From: Anoplolepis gracilipes
Lineage: Eukaryota > Arthropoda > Insecta > Hymenoptera > Formicidae
Reading direction: 5' to 3'
DNA length: 64,000 nucleotides
NCBI RefSeq assembly: GCF_047496725.1
Contig: NC_132981.1
Span: 11,023,501-11,087,500 of the forward strand
A model generated the notes under the pieces. That model did not search any database and was not told the origin of the DNA. It saw nothing but the letters and a program-made list of their open reading frames with translations. The number at the start of each line of letters is the position of its first letter. The first letter of the stretch is position 1. Made by a program: the position numbers and the translations under genes. Shown piece by piece: positions 11,690 through 25,605 of the stretch.

Positions 11690-14430
11690 ATATATTTCTT
11701 TCGATCAGCACAGAAAATGTGAGATTTACGTTATTGTACTTGATTTTTACATTATTCGTAAATAATGACAAACGTAATGTCTCTCAATTGATAAGACATA
11801 CTAACACAATGAAAATGGGAGTGACATTTTAACTTAACTTATTATTCAGATAAAGTTAAAATAAGTTGATAATAATTATTATATATAGCTATGCAATAAT
11901 ATTTATGCACTATAAATTTCATTATTTAATAATTACTTAATAATTCATATAATAATTAAATTATTTTAATATAAATAAAATATTCGAAATAATGGAAGGT
12001 AATTGTTATGAAAAAAAAGAACATTCAATGTAGATCCACCTATAAAAATTAATTTAGACAAGATTAAATTTTCAAAAAGAAAGATATTTCTCAGATATCA
12101 TAATTGTGCAAAGTAACGTCTCGATTCAATGAGATCAATTCTGCAACTGCACCGATCGATCACGAAGGTAAACACGTTTGCGGAGGCTAGAAAAACTTGA
12201 AACACGACGTGCTGCAATGCGAATATGACTTGGGTTAGTTCTATTATTAATGATGATCGGTTAAACATCGCGCTTTCCACCGGGCAAAATGCATATCAAA
12301 CGCGTGTCGCCGCGCGTGAATTTTGGGATCACCCGTGCGCGTGCGTGCGCATTGCGTAAGATGCTTTTGCTCGCTGGCTCCGCTACTGGCGTCGCCTTGC
12401 ACGTGCGAGGATGAAATTAGCCGACACCCTCTCCCCCCCCCCTCCCCTTCCCCATCTCGCTCCTCTTCATTCCACTCTTTCCTTTTTCGCCGGTTTCCCG
12501 AACCGCTTCCAGGCTGTGAAAGTCGCCGTTTTCCTCATATATTCCCTCTAACCCTGCCTCTGCTATCCCCCCTCCTCTCCTGATGATGCGTGTAAACATA
12601 GGTCGTGCATGGCGCGCATGCGGCCAATTTTAGAAACGACGTTTTGTCTCGCGCGGCCTAAGACCGATGTCTCTATCAATCGTCTGCCGGAAACTTCGAG
12701 GGTGAAAATCGGGGGTGTAGATAAACAAAAAAAAAAAAAGGTTAAGAGGGAACAGGGGGGAGAGAAAGAGAGAGAATAATTTCCGTCGCAGCTGTTACCG
12801 ATTCCGTTTCTCCGCGTGGGGTGCGCTCCATTAATTCTAACAATTCTATATAGCATCGCTTTGACGTGCAATTATTGGGAATTTCCGTTGTAAAAAAAAG
12901 ATTGCGAGTTTAAAAGAGTTGTCTAAAGAAATTTATTACAGTTCTTAATCCTGAAACGAGAGGATGATACCTATATCATTTAGTTTTTATTTAATATCTC
13001 GCTTTATCGCGATGAAAACCATAATTCGAGTAATCTACAATGTGCAAACTTTTAATTTCAATTTCGATGAATACTGTATATATTGTATACAATAGAATAA
13101 ATAAATATAAGGGAGGATTTATTTAAAACAATTTTATAGACATTTCAACAAAAAAGTATCTAGAAAATTGTACTTTTAAAACGCGATTATTGAAGGTCTT
13201 TGAAAAATGCGATTACTTGCGAGATAAATCTATATCGAGATAAATTCTAAGAAGAATCTTATATTTAATTCTAATAAACAAGAATTTTTTAGGTACATAT
13301 CTTACATGTATCTTACATTTATTATTCATCGAAAGCGTATACTGTTGTATCTGAACGTTAAATATAACACAGCGACAGTTACGACATATACGACTTGCTG
13401 AAAAATACAAAGGAAGAACTTCCTACTACTTTGCATAACAATCACCTAATGTGCTGAAAAATTTCTTAAGAAATACAAATGTATTCATAAAAAAGTTCAA
13501 TATAATCTACATTTTCTCGTACAGCAGAATTCTATTCATTCTATATATTTATGGATTATGGCTTATTGTTAGTATTTTTAATTATTTTTCACATAAGTTC
13601 GCGCGCGCCTAAAATTTGCTTATTCGCAAAAAATTGATTAAATATTAAAATAACGATTAGAGACGGAAAAATAACTTTTAACAGTTTTTCATTCTAAACT
13701 TTGACCATCTCGATTTTTGGCGCCGCCGTGTTAAATGTTAGATATTAGTATCTTTCTCCCCAGACTGCGACGTTGCAAGGGCTCCAAAATTCTTCCTTTC
13801 CTTTTATAGATATCTGTCCCTTCTGGGATACAATACAAAGGGTATTAGTAGAGTCGGCCTAAAATTCAGAATACAACGTCGCTGCTTCTACCTGATCTCC
13901 ATTGTATCTCCCCTCCATATTACTTTTTAGAAAGATTATATATCTTTGCAGAGAGATCGTCTTGATTGCATTGGATCGCAACAAATATTAAACAGAAGAA
14001 AAAATTAAAATACATTTCTTTTTGCATCTCGTTATACAATATTTTTTGACTTAAGTTTTAATCTTTCTCTTAATATATTTCTCTTTGTATTTACAATGTT
14101 TTACAGAACGTAATTCTCTTACGATCTGAATGTATGAAACTTTTTTTCACTTAAACGCGAAATATATTTTTTTAGAGATTTCTAATAATTTCAAATAAAT
14201 ATTCCTTAAAATTGTCGAAAAGAATAAAACGAATAATAATACGCGATAAAAGCGGAAGTATCACACGTTTACCGATTACGATTGTCTATAATTCCCAAAT
14301 TTTGTTCGCACGTAATATTAAAATTATGTTTTACATGTTGACATGACGTCAAAAACAGTTTTCATATTCAATGATAAACGTACAATGAAAACACACGGAT
14401 TCAAGGTGATTTCACAATCATCGCATATAC
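11690..14430. other. Long intron stretch, no gene seen
   Basis: AT-rich except 12290-12870, which is GC-rich with pyrimidine-rich and purine-rich blocks (C-rich at 12427-12450, G-rich near 12750). A 9-base inverted pair GCGACGTTG / CAACGTCGC lies at 13767 and 13874. No exon is supported. Confidence 0.5.
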
Positions 14431-15000
14431 ACACACATACCTCGGGCAAACTCACGTCGGCCGATTGAGGGCTCGTCGCGCCTCATTATCTTCTCGGTTT
14501 CGCAAGAAAGCCTTCCTTATTCCATGCGCGTCGCCATGCCGTCCAGAAGATCGGTCGACACGTGTCTTCAGGTAGTAGGAACGGCCGCGAGGCGAGGCAA
14601 GGCAAGAAGACGCGCGAGAAAAAGAACGAAGGATGAGAGCGGAATCTAGCCGGAGGCGGCACTCACAAATAAGGGAGAAAAGAAGAAAGAGAGTCGGTGT
14701 CTCGCCGCCACACCATTTCTTAACGATCGCGAGCGTGATCGGAGCCTGAAAAACGTACCATCATCCGACCGAAGGTGGCTGCTTTACATTATCCATGCCG
14801 TAGCACGACCTGACAGGCGTGAAGAAGCGCGATCCGCGCCGTTAAGGCGAAAGACAGAGTGTCGTCTTCTAGAAAGACGAGACGAACGCGTCGCGATATC
14901 ATGCGCGCACGAGTGCATCGTGTACGCGTGCCACGTGGCTACGGCGCGTGCCACGTGCGCGGCGTGGGAATGCAGGCGAGATATCAATAGCGGAGAGATT
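14430..15000. promoter_or_regulatory. CpG-rich island with duplicated CACGTG E-box
   Basis: GC-rich block in AT-rich intron. GCGTGCCACGTG occurs at 14926-14937 and again exactly 20 bases later at 14946-14957, so the two CACGTG palindromes lie about two helical turns apart. CACGTG is bound by bHLH factors of the Myc/Max, CLOCK/CYCLE and USF types. Which factor, if any, acts here is unknown. Confidence 0.4.
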
Positions 15001-16740
15001 TCACGCTGGACTTATAAATGTCGTCGTGGTTAATTTATCGATCGCGGCTCATGATCGCTAGAATTAGCCAGAAACGAACGCCGATGAAAGATGCGAGAAT
15101 CTGTGAAATATGATTCGATCCGACCATGTCATGTAGGGATTTTGTACCGAGGGATTTAATAACTTTTTTAATGGGACATTCGCATGATGCGATGCATATC
15201 AACGATAATTTACTACATGTTGCGCGATTAACTACGGCACATGTAAAATTTTACGGTTGATATGTTATTGCGAATACACAAATATAAATGTATTTCACTT
15301 AAATTAAATTTTAAAGATTTATCTAATGTAATATAACGAAAGGATATAATTTTTTTCTCGATAGCTGCCACGCCTTCCTTTTTCACCTGCTCAATCACAC
15401 ACCAGCACGTACTTATTAACGATATAAAATATAAAAATTTTTCTTTTTAAAAGAATTATTCGTATAATTTTAAAAAAATGTTCTCACTGTGTTAATTTTA
15501 TTCATATTTGTTTCATTATAATTAAATTGTTTAATATGCAAAAAAAAAACACACTCTACAGATACTTTTAAATATTAATAAAAAATATCTCCCCGCCTGA
15601 CTAAATCTATCGTTTTCAAAAATTTATTTAATTTTTTTTATTCATGTCCTTCCTTGTTATTTAGGCATACCTTTTAGTTTGAAATCAATTATTAAATTTG
15701 CTTTATAAGTACAACAAAATATATATCATCTTATTGTTAATTGAAATTAAACATTTTGAAAATGTATACACACGATATTGCAACGTAAACTAATATAATT
15801 TATGATCGTGTATGATTGTGATCGAATAATCATGTCTTGCGATTAATTCCATCGAGATCCGAATGATAAAGTGAACAAGAACGCCGCTTCACCTGACACC
15901 ATTGGAACATGAGACGCGGCCGAGACGTCGCGCCAAGAGGCACGTGCCTTTCACGTACACGTGTACATACAGCAGGTGTGACACCTCGGCTTCTCTCTCT
16001 TTTTCTCTTTCGGTTATCCCGTCGTGGTACGTATGCGGAAATGATGTCGTGACTCAGGAAATGCGCGGAAAAAAAAAAGACTCGCGACGTACATTTCATT
16101 CGCGGTTCAAGTACGTTATCATGTTCGATAAAAAGCGCAAGGTCAGATATCCACGAGACAAATTGAGAAAGATTCGATAAGATAAATAACATGCAGGTAA
16201 ATAATTTTCAGCGTTACATACTATCGAGTTGACAGATTCTGTCGATGATTTGTTCGCCAATCACTGCATTAAATGAAATTGGATCTTTAATTAAAAATTA
16301 ATTTTTATTCGACAACTTATATGTATATATTAACACCCTGATATTTTTTAATTAAATCTCCAATTTGTAAGATGCTTAATTAAAATTTTTCATATAAAGC
16401 AGATAAATTAGTTTTTACTTAAGGAACTGCTATTTACTTTTGCTTGTTTAACAGCCGCCAATTAACAGCCGAAGCGAAGGGGACACTGCCCCTGGAAGCG
16501 CCTTCAAGAGCCGAGTTTGCGGAGCGATTTATTTGGACCAGCTCGCGCGAGCTTATACGAGATCGCGCCACGAAAGTTATGATTTAGCGAAGAATAATCG
16601 TCGGCTGGGCCGGGGTGGATCTAAAAATAATCCCTATATACGCGGTTGCGTTTCGCTGCTACTCCACTCATACACGCATAATCTTTGATATATGTATGAG
16701 ACGCTGGTGCGTACGATGCTAAGATAAGCTTTGTATGTTC
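15000..16740. other. Intron sequence, no gene seen
   Basis: AT-rich with a mixed patch at 15840-16180 that gives open frames on both strands and no recognisable protein. Nothing else supported. Confidence 0.55.
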
Positions 16741-16770
16741 TCTCTCTCTCTCTCTCTTTCTCTCTCTTTC
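16741..16770. repeat. (TC)n microsatellite
   Basis: About 30 bases of TC with two TTTC interruptions. Confidence 0.85.
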
Positions 16771-16799
16771 CTCGAAGCTCCATTTCTCCGTAATTTGTG

Positions 16800-19363
16800 C
16801 CATGAAATGGATCAATTATGACAAATGCTTGAAAAATTTTATTTCGGCAGTAGTCGATTAATAATTTGCTCGCAATCGTTTGTGTAAATGATACTTTCAC
16901 ATTCCCAAACGTCACGGATTTCTTCCCTCGATTGAATCCCGAGAGTCGCGAGAGTTATACGTAATCGTTATTGAGCAGCAGATTTTCCTCACGCGGCCAT
17001 AGTAAAGTCATGCGAATGCTTTGGAATCAATTTCAAATTGAGCGTGAAAATAATTTTCGGTAAAGTCTCCCAGAAAAGGTCTTGAAAGTCTTTCAATAAC
17101 AAATTTTCAGATTTATTAAAAATTTTTTATATAATTTTAATTGACGCAAATTATTAAAAAATTATATATATTATAAAAATGTGTAGAAAATCAATATAAA
17201 GTTTCTTTAAAAATATAATAATTCTAAATAATAGCAAAGAGATTCAGACATTAGTCTCTATTAAAAATTCCATGAAAAACCTAATATTTAATATTTATTT
17301 TAATATTTGAAAAGCAAAACATTCTTATTTTCAATATATTTTTACAAATGCTTAAATTTTGTAAACTACATATTATCTGTGTCCTGTACTGCGTCTTGTA
17401 CTCGATGACATATGATCTCGACAAATCAAAATGTGACGCAACCAAGAGATGTATGTAATCGAATCACAGACGGTTAGAAGTTATGAATTAATTCAATTCC
17501 AGCTGATTCGGCCGACATGAGAATATACGCTTGACGGAACTCGCACGATAAAATCATACTTAAACGAATCGAACCAAGTGAATCCAGCTCCAAAGCGCGC
17601 GCGCCGCGTTGAAAAATAGATAAAGTTTCGAACGTTACGCTTATCGGGGTACTGATGACGCGTCGGTATATACAAGTGCGTGAATAGCACATGTACACAC
17701 ACGCTCACATATGTAAGTATGAGCGCGCGCGAGTAAAGTTATGTACGAAGCTATATACGAGCAGACGTTCTCCGTGGTCCGACAGCTTTAGAAAACACCG
17801 TTCTTAGAACGTCAGTCAATCGTTTACGCAATCTTCGACCAGAAATCTCGAGCTCCGTTGTATATTCGAACGTGTCGGCTACGCACACACGCTTCGCTCT
17901 CGCATGTATTCTGCATGTATGGCTGCGAGCGTAAATATAAACGCGCTAGTTATGCGATATGAAAATCATTATGGACCATTATAATTTTCCTCGCAATATT
18001 TCAAAAGTTTTTTTTAATATTTATTTGGTATAGTATTGATTTGACCTTTAATATGAGATATAAAAAAACGTGTCGGATACAAATAGTTGACGGAAAAAAA
18101 AGAGAAATTTTTCGAATTTATACCGTGTGTATTTTTCTTACGATATGTTACATCGTGAAGGACAGAAGATTCGGCCCGTGTGATTGCTACAAATCTCGAT
18201 CGTGTTCCGTGATCGGTTCTCGGTTGCGAGCACAGCGGCTCATTACGTCTGTCATATGGTAGCATAGGTGCGGACGGCGTAAACAGCGGCACGTCAATCA
18301 CTCGTTTACGCAATGCACGACAGCGCAGATCGGAGTAGCGGCGCGCAACGCGTTACACGCGACGTTGTTGCGTGTACGTGAGAAATTTCTCTTTTCCCAT
18401 GTAGCGTCGCGGAAGAGGCTTTCGAGAGACGGGCAAAAAAAATTGCATGCACAAAATTCCAACACAAATATGATGGAATAAATACGAAATGACAGATTGA
18501 TATTTATTCGATTAAATTGAAAATGATGAAAAATTCACGTTGAATCAATACAAGTGAAAGATCACTCGAGTAATAAAGCCTAAACGTCAAAGACGGGACT
18601 ATGCAATCTTAGTTTGTTCCACAAAAAAACAGCGCTCGTTACCGTCGTTATTATCGTGCTGTTGTCTCCCGCTAGAGCCTTTGTCATCCTTATCATTGCG
18701 CAACTGAGACCACCGAGGACGCATTCGCGCGTAATCGTCACAACGGCGCGTCAATCTCAACGCGAGTAAGACCAGTTCGCGTAACTTTGTCGAAAAACCA
18801 GCTTTTGCGTTAATTAATTAAGCAAAAAGTTGCGTTTGAAAAAAATAACAGCAAATATAATATTAATATATAATATAAAAGGGATCTTTTTCAATATAAT
18901 AATAAAAACTCGACAAATTATTCCAACTGATAAGAATGCATCTATTATAAAATAACTAAAAAATATGAAAATACTTTTACGTTATAATACACACATACAT
19001 ATAAATTGAAAAAAATCACATATTTCTACATGAGCAACGTTCAGTAGATAGTAATGCTCTCATTTATTCAAGCTACGAGGTGGGAGCCATAAATAGCTTC
19101 GTTTTAATTATAATTGATACGAAATACTTTAGTATAATCGATTTCTGATGCGATAGTGGCCGCAGAATACGCCAATTGTTCCATTAATTTCGCTAATAGA
19201 AGTTACCGACGTGTAATTATTTCTAGATAATGACATAAAATACATTATCATTTCGTAGCTGCGATCAAACCACAGATCGACGTTCGCCAATTAAAGTCTC
19301 TCTTTTCTTTCTTTTTCTCTCTTTCTCCCTTTTTCTTTAGCGCTTATGAAAACATTGATTCAT

Positions 19364-19365
<2 letters not shown>
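16800..19365. other. Intron sequence, no gene seen
   Basis: AT-rich with CpG-rich patches at 17560-17900 and 18160-18420. Open frames there are short and unrelated to any family I know. Confidence 0.55.

Positions 19366-19400
<35 letters not shown>
19366..19400. repeat. (TG)n microsatellite
   Basis: Seventeen TG units. Confidence 0.95.
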
Positions 19401-19402
<2 letters not shown>

Positions 19403-21091
19403 CTAATAATTTATTTACTTAATTATATTTATTTAATAATTAAATTTTTTCTTATCAATATAGATTCTTCGTTATCTCTTATCTGTTTTTATGTGTATTG
19501 AAAGAATTTGTATATCCTTACAACAAGAAATAAATTATTTCTGTCATATATTATGCTTTTTTTCCTGATGAAAAACCGGAAATCATTCACTTACTATCAT
19601 GTGTCGCGCAGATCTCTAAGTCTGTTGTAGAAACACCGATTTATTTTGTGGATTTACGGTGGACGCAGCACGTGCCAAGAAGCACAGCTTATTCCGCAAG
19701 CGTCTTGCTTAAATTCAAACTAACGAAATGGCGACCGATTTGTACAGATTTAATAAGTAACCATCAATCTTCCCGCCGACAACTAATAAAATACGTGTAG
19801 AAAATATACACATTTGCAAATAAATATTTACAAAGATGTCGCGCGACAAATTGACAAAATCACGCCGTTTCATCGGATTAGATAGAAGATGGAGTTAATC
19901 TCACGCCGATTTGTTTTACGGATTTAGAGTTGTCTCAGAGAGAAGTCTAGGACGATCAATGTCCGAAGTCAACGTCTAATTTCAGAATACACCGATCAAT
20001 AGCGCGAAACGCATAACTGACACGTAGTGATTGTTTCTGACAGAAACGTCACTCAACCACGAGTTACATTTATTCCTCACGCTGTTAAAATTATCGATAT
20101 AGCAAAACTGTGATTCAACGTTTAGACACGAACGGAAAAGTGAATGTAAGATTGATAATACTTGATAATTTTCTGCCGTGAGAATACAACGTTTTTGATT
20201 TTGTACGAAAGATTAATCATATTTGTTAGACGTCACGATCTTTTCGGTTTTTCTATTACAATAATTATGTTAAATATCTTTCTTTGCAAAATTTATAATG
20301 TCGATGCACAAGTCAATTTGAGCGTGCAATCTAAATCGATATTATATCCAATTATGTAAATAAAAAAACGATAAATAATAATCTGTCATAATATTCCTGA
20401 ATATAATGGCGTCTTATATATCTTTTCCGGCGTGGCAACCAAGTCCATCTAAAAGCCAGTTTATTGCCCTGTGACTCACGTCGAAATAAATGGATAGAAA
20501 TAAATAAATTTTTATCTCTGCTTCTGCTTGCACGTAAAAATTATATATAAAATATATTTTTCATAAAAATCAAAAGTTTTAATGTACAAGAAAAAATATT
20601 TGCACTAATTAATTATTTCTCTCAAGTTAGAATTATATAATAATTCATACAATTACACATAAATAATTGAAAGAATAAAATTCGAGAGACTAAAGGTATG
20701 TAGAAAAATTAGACAATTTTCTATCGCAATTACAACTCGATCGCAAAGCTTCTTCCGGCAAACATAAATTTTTTAGCCTGCTGGCGAACCTGCCCCGGGA
20801 AAGGTTTAAACACCCATCGACCAGTCGCCACGGACGTTTAGGCCTTTTGTCACGGCTGCACCGATTTGTTTCGTGGATTTACGGTCGACGAGGCACGAGC
20901 CAAGGAGCTGAAACTCGGTTCTCTCTTTCTCTCGCGATCTCGCAGTCGTCGGTATAAGTTTAAATCGGGAATGGCGGGCCGGGAGGCCGTCATGCGGGAG
21001 GCGCGATGGTATTTTTATCGGGCTAAATATAGGTAAACCTCCTATACGGAACGCCATACCAGCGCCGCTGCTCCGGTGTGCCGAGAAGATC

Positions 21092-21094
<3 letters not shown>

Positions 21095-21128
<34 letters not shown>
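21095..21128. repeat. (GA)17 microsatellite
   Basis: Pure GA run lying between the two modules of the 19.6-22.0 kb motif cluster. Confidence 0.95.
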
Positions 21129-21130
<2 letters not shown>

Positions 21131-21627
21131 TCGGGGCGTAACTACTCGTTAACGGGCCGCACTGCGTAACTGACAGACTCCTCTCCAGGTACCCTGGGGT
21201 GTCCCGCGACCGCAAAGGAACTTACGCGGAAAAAGAGGTGGGCGAGAACTCTTGATTAATACCGTATAAACGAGACTCTCACGGGGTCGCGTTATCGCGG
21301 TAGTTGTGATCAATGGTATTTACGTACCATTGATTCTTCGAGGCAGTCGTGGTTAGGTGTCTCAATTGCAAAACGTAAGCTTTTAATAACGTTTAAATCA
21401 TTCTCGAGACCTTCGTATTTATCATGAGAAATTGACGCGAAAGGCATGTATCGATAAAACGAGTTTACGCGATCTTTATTGAGAAATGGATACAGCAATT
21501 ATTGTATCTTTAAATGAGTATCCGAAAAAAATATCACAAAACTTCTCGCGTCCAAATTGAAATAAATGTAATAAATCATTGAGATTACAACAAATTTGTT
21601 TTGTACGATGAAATTCAAACGGCATGA

Positions 21628-21655
21628 ATCCGTAGTGACATAATTCACTACGGAT
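21628..21655. repeat. Perfect 11-bp-arm hairpin
   Basis: ATCCGTAGTGA and TCACTACGGAT flank a 6-base loop. It lies inside the 19.6-22.0 kb motif cluster. Confidence 0.8.
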
Positions 21656-22029
21656 CAGATGACATTTCGTGAACGTTTGAAAAATGTAGAATATGTTTGT
21701 AGTGGTGTATTGTACAATATTAGAAGCACATATTAAAGTGTATAAGCTTAAATAAACCGTTTCGATCGGATTCTGATGTACCGACTATTACTGCATCGTG
21801 CTTTGTTGATAGCGCTAGCCGTTGTTTACACCAATCGTTTGTATTGTGGCGATAACGCGGCCAGATTTTTCGGACGAAAGGTTCTAGCCGCTTTTAGCGG
21901 ACCGTACAATATAATCGTACTACCATAGGGCGGTGTCCCATGACCGCAAAGAGCTTCCGCAGAGGGAGATGGAGGGAATGTAATTTGAATTCGATTCGAG
22001 GGCGAATCACCCGGCAGGCGCGCACACAG

Positions 22030-24770
22030 TGCGGAGTAAAGCTCTCCACCACCGTCACTGGTCGACACAGATTCGTGTAAAAACTCCTGTGTTCTACCAA
22101 CGTGTTCCCTCTTTCTCTACAACGCACCGACATTCATACTCGCTTTGGCACCACATATTGCTTTCTGAATATCGCTACACGCGTGTAACGCTAAAATACG
22201 ACTGTAGGAATTCTCATTTCATATTTTGCAAAAAGAATTGCACAAAATTATATATTAAATTTGTTAAATAATAATCTTTAAAAATAAATTCTAAATTATT
22301 CCAATTTAATAATTCGCCAATATATTTTTTAATAACATTTTATTTTCATTTGTAAATAAGATCATTTTATAAATTGTTTAATTTAGTTAAATTATGCAGC
22401 GTATATATTACAAATAAAACAAATTTTAATATTTACTCGTTGATATATTTTTACACAAATAATCTATAAGAGTATATAATTCAAAACAATAAATTTCAGA
22501 TTATATCGTACATCCAGTAATAATCTTGAAATAAAAATATTAATCCTTCTTTTAATATTCCAATATGAACACGGCTCGTGTATATAATATTCATTCACTT
22601 TTTGTTATCAAAAATTCCTCCTACAAGTAATCAAGATATTGAAGGTTTATGTCGAGGCAAAATCTATGGTCTCGAGGAAACCGGGAATGCGACCTTCTAG
22701 GAAATATCTAGCAGCCTGGTGGGTGGCCAGGTGTTGCTCGAATAGCAATACTGTACTGTGCTACATACTCTGTTCAGTACGACGAGAGATCGTAGTATTC
22801 TACGTCGAGAGATATCGCCATTCATTTATTCATCGCGCATTATTTATCACTCCTATGTATTTATGATGTAATATATGTATGTGATTTCACCTTTGCCCTC
22901 CCTCCCTCTTCTCCCCACATCTAAACGCAAACACATTAATTACACGTTTCTATCACTATCGTCGATAAAATTGTTTAATAAAGTATAACAGTTCGATCTT
23001 ATATCATATATTGACAGCTTCCCATAATTACAGTAAATGATAAAATATGTTTATATAATTTATGTTAAATATAAAAGAAACTTGCAATTTAAAAAATTTT
23101 TTATCTCTTTTTTTGTAATTTTTATTTTATAATTTTAGTATTAATATAATATAATAAGAATAACATTGACATTTGTTTTTGTGGAGTATAACGTAAAACT
23201 ACAACGAATCATCGCTGCAACCAGGATGGTTACGTTCTTCGAATTCTTCGCGACGTTTCATCTGCCTCAACCTTGTCTGCATGCCCGACCGTCTCGACAC
23301 TTTAATTTTGGATTAGATGCACAAAGTTTTGAGGCGTGGATTGAAACAAATCTCTTTCCATTGATCTTATTTTACATTCATCGAATAAATAAAGAGAAAA
23401 AAAATTATTTGCGATTGTATTTGCATGTGTCGTAGATGACATCAATCTTGAAATCTTTTATCAAATTTCAACAACACTCGACGTATGATATACGCAAAAA
23501 ATAAAGCGCGTCGTAATAATATAACATCAACATTTTACATTGACATTTTTCACCTCATTAATAGCACTCGAACAACGTGTCTCCTTTTATATTCGTCGAT
23601 AACATTCAGTGTCAGAGGATGAGGATAATTACGGACGTCTAATTGCCATCGCTCGCAGCGACTCGTGAGGGATCGTCCGACAATGATTTAGACGAAGAAG
23701 AAATTACAGAGTAAAACGATATTATTACAACGTAGGGGGTCATCGATATACGCATGAGATGCTAAAGTGTGTCGTCCAAGCCGTAATCAATGCTCCGTTA
23801 TCGCGGTCCCTGTGTGATTTCAGTGACCTATCACAGCGTTTCCGGTCGTTCAACAACCAAAGATAACGAGTAGTCTCTAAAAAAAGAAAGAAGAAGAAAA
23901 AAAAAAGGGAAAAGAAATAAGACCGAAGGGTAAGGATGAGAGAAAGGAAGTGTGTCATCCCTCGCGTGTTAAAATGTTAAAATACCTACGCCACGATAAT
24001 TCGGTATGACATCGGTTCTGCTGGCTGTCACGAGAGACAACTTATTCGTCATGCCTGATTTCCAGACAAGCGACCGTAATAATGTCAAGATCGGAAAGGC
24101 GGACTACTCGCTTTCAATCTGACGGCCCGATCGGACCGGATGTTCCGTTACTTCGCGAGTCAAAGTGTCCCGTGTGATATTTCCTTCGTCGTGATATTAC
24201 CACGCGATATCGGCAGCCGTGTAACACGCTGATAAGATCGCCTCGCAAGACTCGTTCCATTAAGTATATTGCAGCAAATTGATCGCACGCACGATGCGTA
24301 AGAACGCGCTGAATACGGAACTGGATTATATTAAGCTCTTATCTATTTTTAACAAGCTGCTATTTTAAATCTGATTTTTGTTTATTACACTTAAACTACT
24401 ATTTGCGTAAGGAATATATATTTAGCGATCACACGCGGTAGTATCCAAATTTATCGAGTATACACATTTTTTGAGATTATTTTTTTTCCAAAGCGCAAAC
24501 AGTTTTTGCTACGGTTAGCTGTTTTTAGGATTAATCTAGCTAGCGAGGGAATGTTTCAAACACGATTGAACACAGAGAGAATCGCTCGATTGTCATAAAT
24601 TCGGGACTGAGCGAGCAACGGCATGACGTTTATTTCACGCAAACTCGCATCCCTCTCGTACCGCGTGGTCGACACGAAAATCGAGATGTTCCGCGCACGG
24701 CACACACGGACGCGACAATAAAAATAGAATGCCCGTGCAAAAGTGCCCTAAGTGTAAGCCGCTATGTTAC

Positions 24771-24775
<5 letters not shown>
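22030..24775. other. Intron sequence, no gene seen
   Basis: Mostly AT-rich. 22650-22820 is GC-rich with short hairpins (CCTGG...CCAGG at about 22716-22732 and TTGCT...AGCAA shortly after). 23590-24300 has CpG-rich patches. No exon supported. Confidence 0.5.

Positions 24776-24862
<87 letters not shown>
24776..24862. repeat. (CT)38 followed by (GC)5
   Basis: A 77-base pure CT run that ends in GCGCGCGCGC. The GC alternation can adopt Z-DNA and the CT run triplex DNA. Confidence 0.95.
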
Positions 24863-24869
24863 TTTCGCG

Positions 24870-25605
24870 AAAGAGAGTAAAAACGCGGCCTTGCTCGGCA
24901 CGCGGTACATGCGAACTCACCCATGTGAGGCAGGGTGAGTCATTTCAAGCCACTTCGTTGAGAATAAGAGAGTGGATAATGTATGTGCGCTGGTATGCGC
25001 AAAAGTGTGCGAAGAGAAAGAAAGTAATTTGTCCTGGAAATATTCCCCGATGAACAGGCGCATTTTGCATAGATTCGAAAGTATATGAAAAACAAAAAAT
25101 GTAAGATATTTATGTGTGCGCATTTAATTAATGAGTTAGAAAACCATTTGTCAAACATGCAAAGTATATTGCGAGATTACAAGGATCAAATTAAACATCA
25201 ATTAATCATATTAAACGGCGTGTGTAAATCTAAGAAATTACATTTTAACTCTCTTCCCTTTTTTTTCATACATAACAGTCTTTAAGAAGACTTCAATATT
25301 CTGATTATATATTTACAAGCTTAATTCAATTGAAAGATTTTTATAAAGTGACAAAACAGTGAGAAACAAATAGAAATTTCTTAATTTTTCGATATTATTC
25401 TCCCCGTTATATTTTCAAACTAAAAAAAAAATTATTTTTAAAAATAAATATAGATAAAAGAAAATGTACATCGCGCGTTCTAATGACAATTAAGGATTCT
25501 CTTTAGAAAAAAAGAGGAAAAGACTGAATTGAGGAAAAACGAAAGCGAGACGAAACGTTAAAGAGAGAGAAAAGAATAAAGAAGAAGAAGAATAAGAAGA
25601 GAACT
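24870..25605. other. Intron sequence, no gene seen
   Basis: A donor-like GCAGGGTGAGTC occurs at about 24934 but no exon frame is recognised upstream of it. The rest is AT-rich, becoming purine-rich after 25500. Confidence 0.5.

Larger units (their letters stand above)
19617..21976. repeat. Cluster of reiterated, diverged motifs
   Basis: A module of about 75 bases, CACCGATTT.TTT.GTGGATTTACGG then GACG..GCACG.GCCAAG, occurs at 19617-19690 and again at 20838-20912. Shorter relatives lie at 19733 (ACCGATTTGT..AGATTTA), 19904 (CGCCGATTTGTTTTACGG) and about 21806-21870 (CACCAATCGTTTGTATTGTGG). A second module, TACC.T.GGG..TGTCCC then GACCGCAAAG, occurs at 21190-21242 and 21919-21976. I saw none of these elsewhere in the window. 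They could be clustered regulatory sites or a decayed local repeat. Confidence 0.55.

Noticed and set aside
23826..23850. TATCACAG word like the miR-2 family seed
   Set aside because: The bases after the seed do not match and the flanks do not form a precursor-length hairpin.
23855..23875. Minus-strand TCTTTGGTT like miR-9
   Set aside because: Similarity stops after nine bases and no precursor hairpin is visible.
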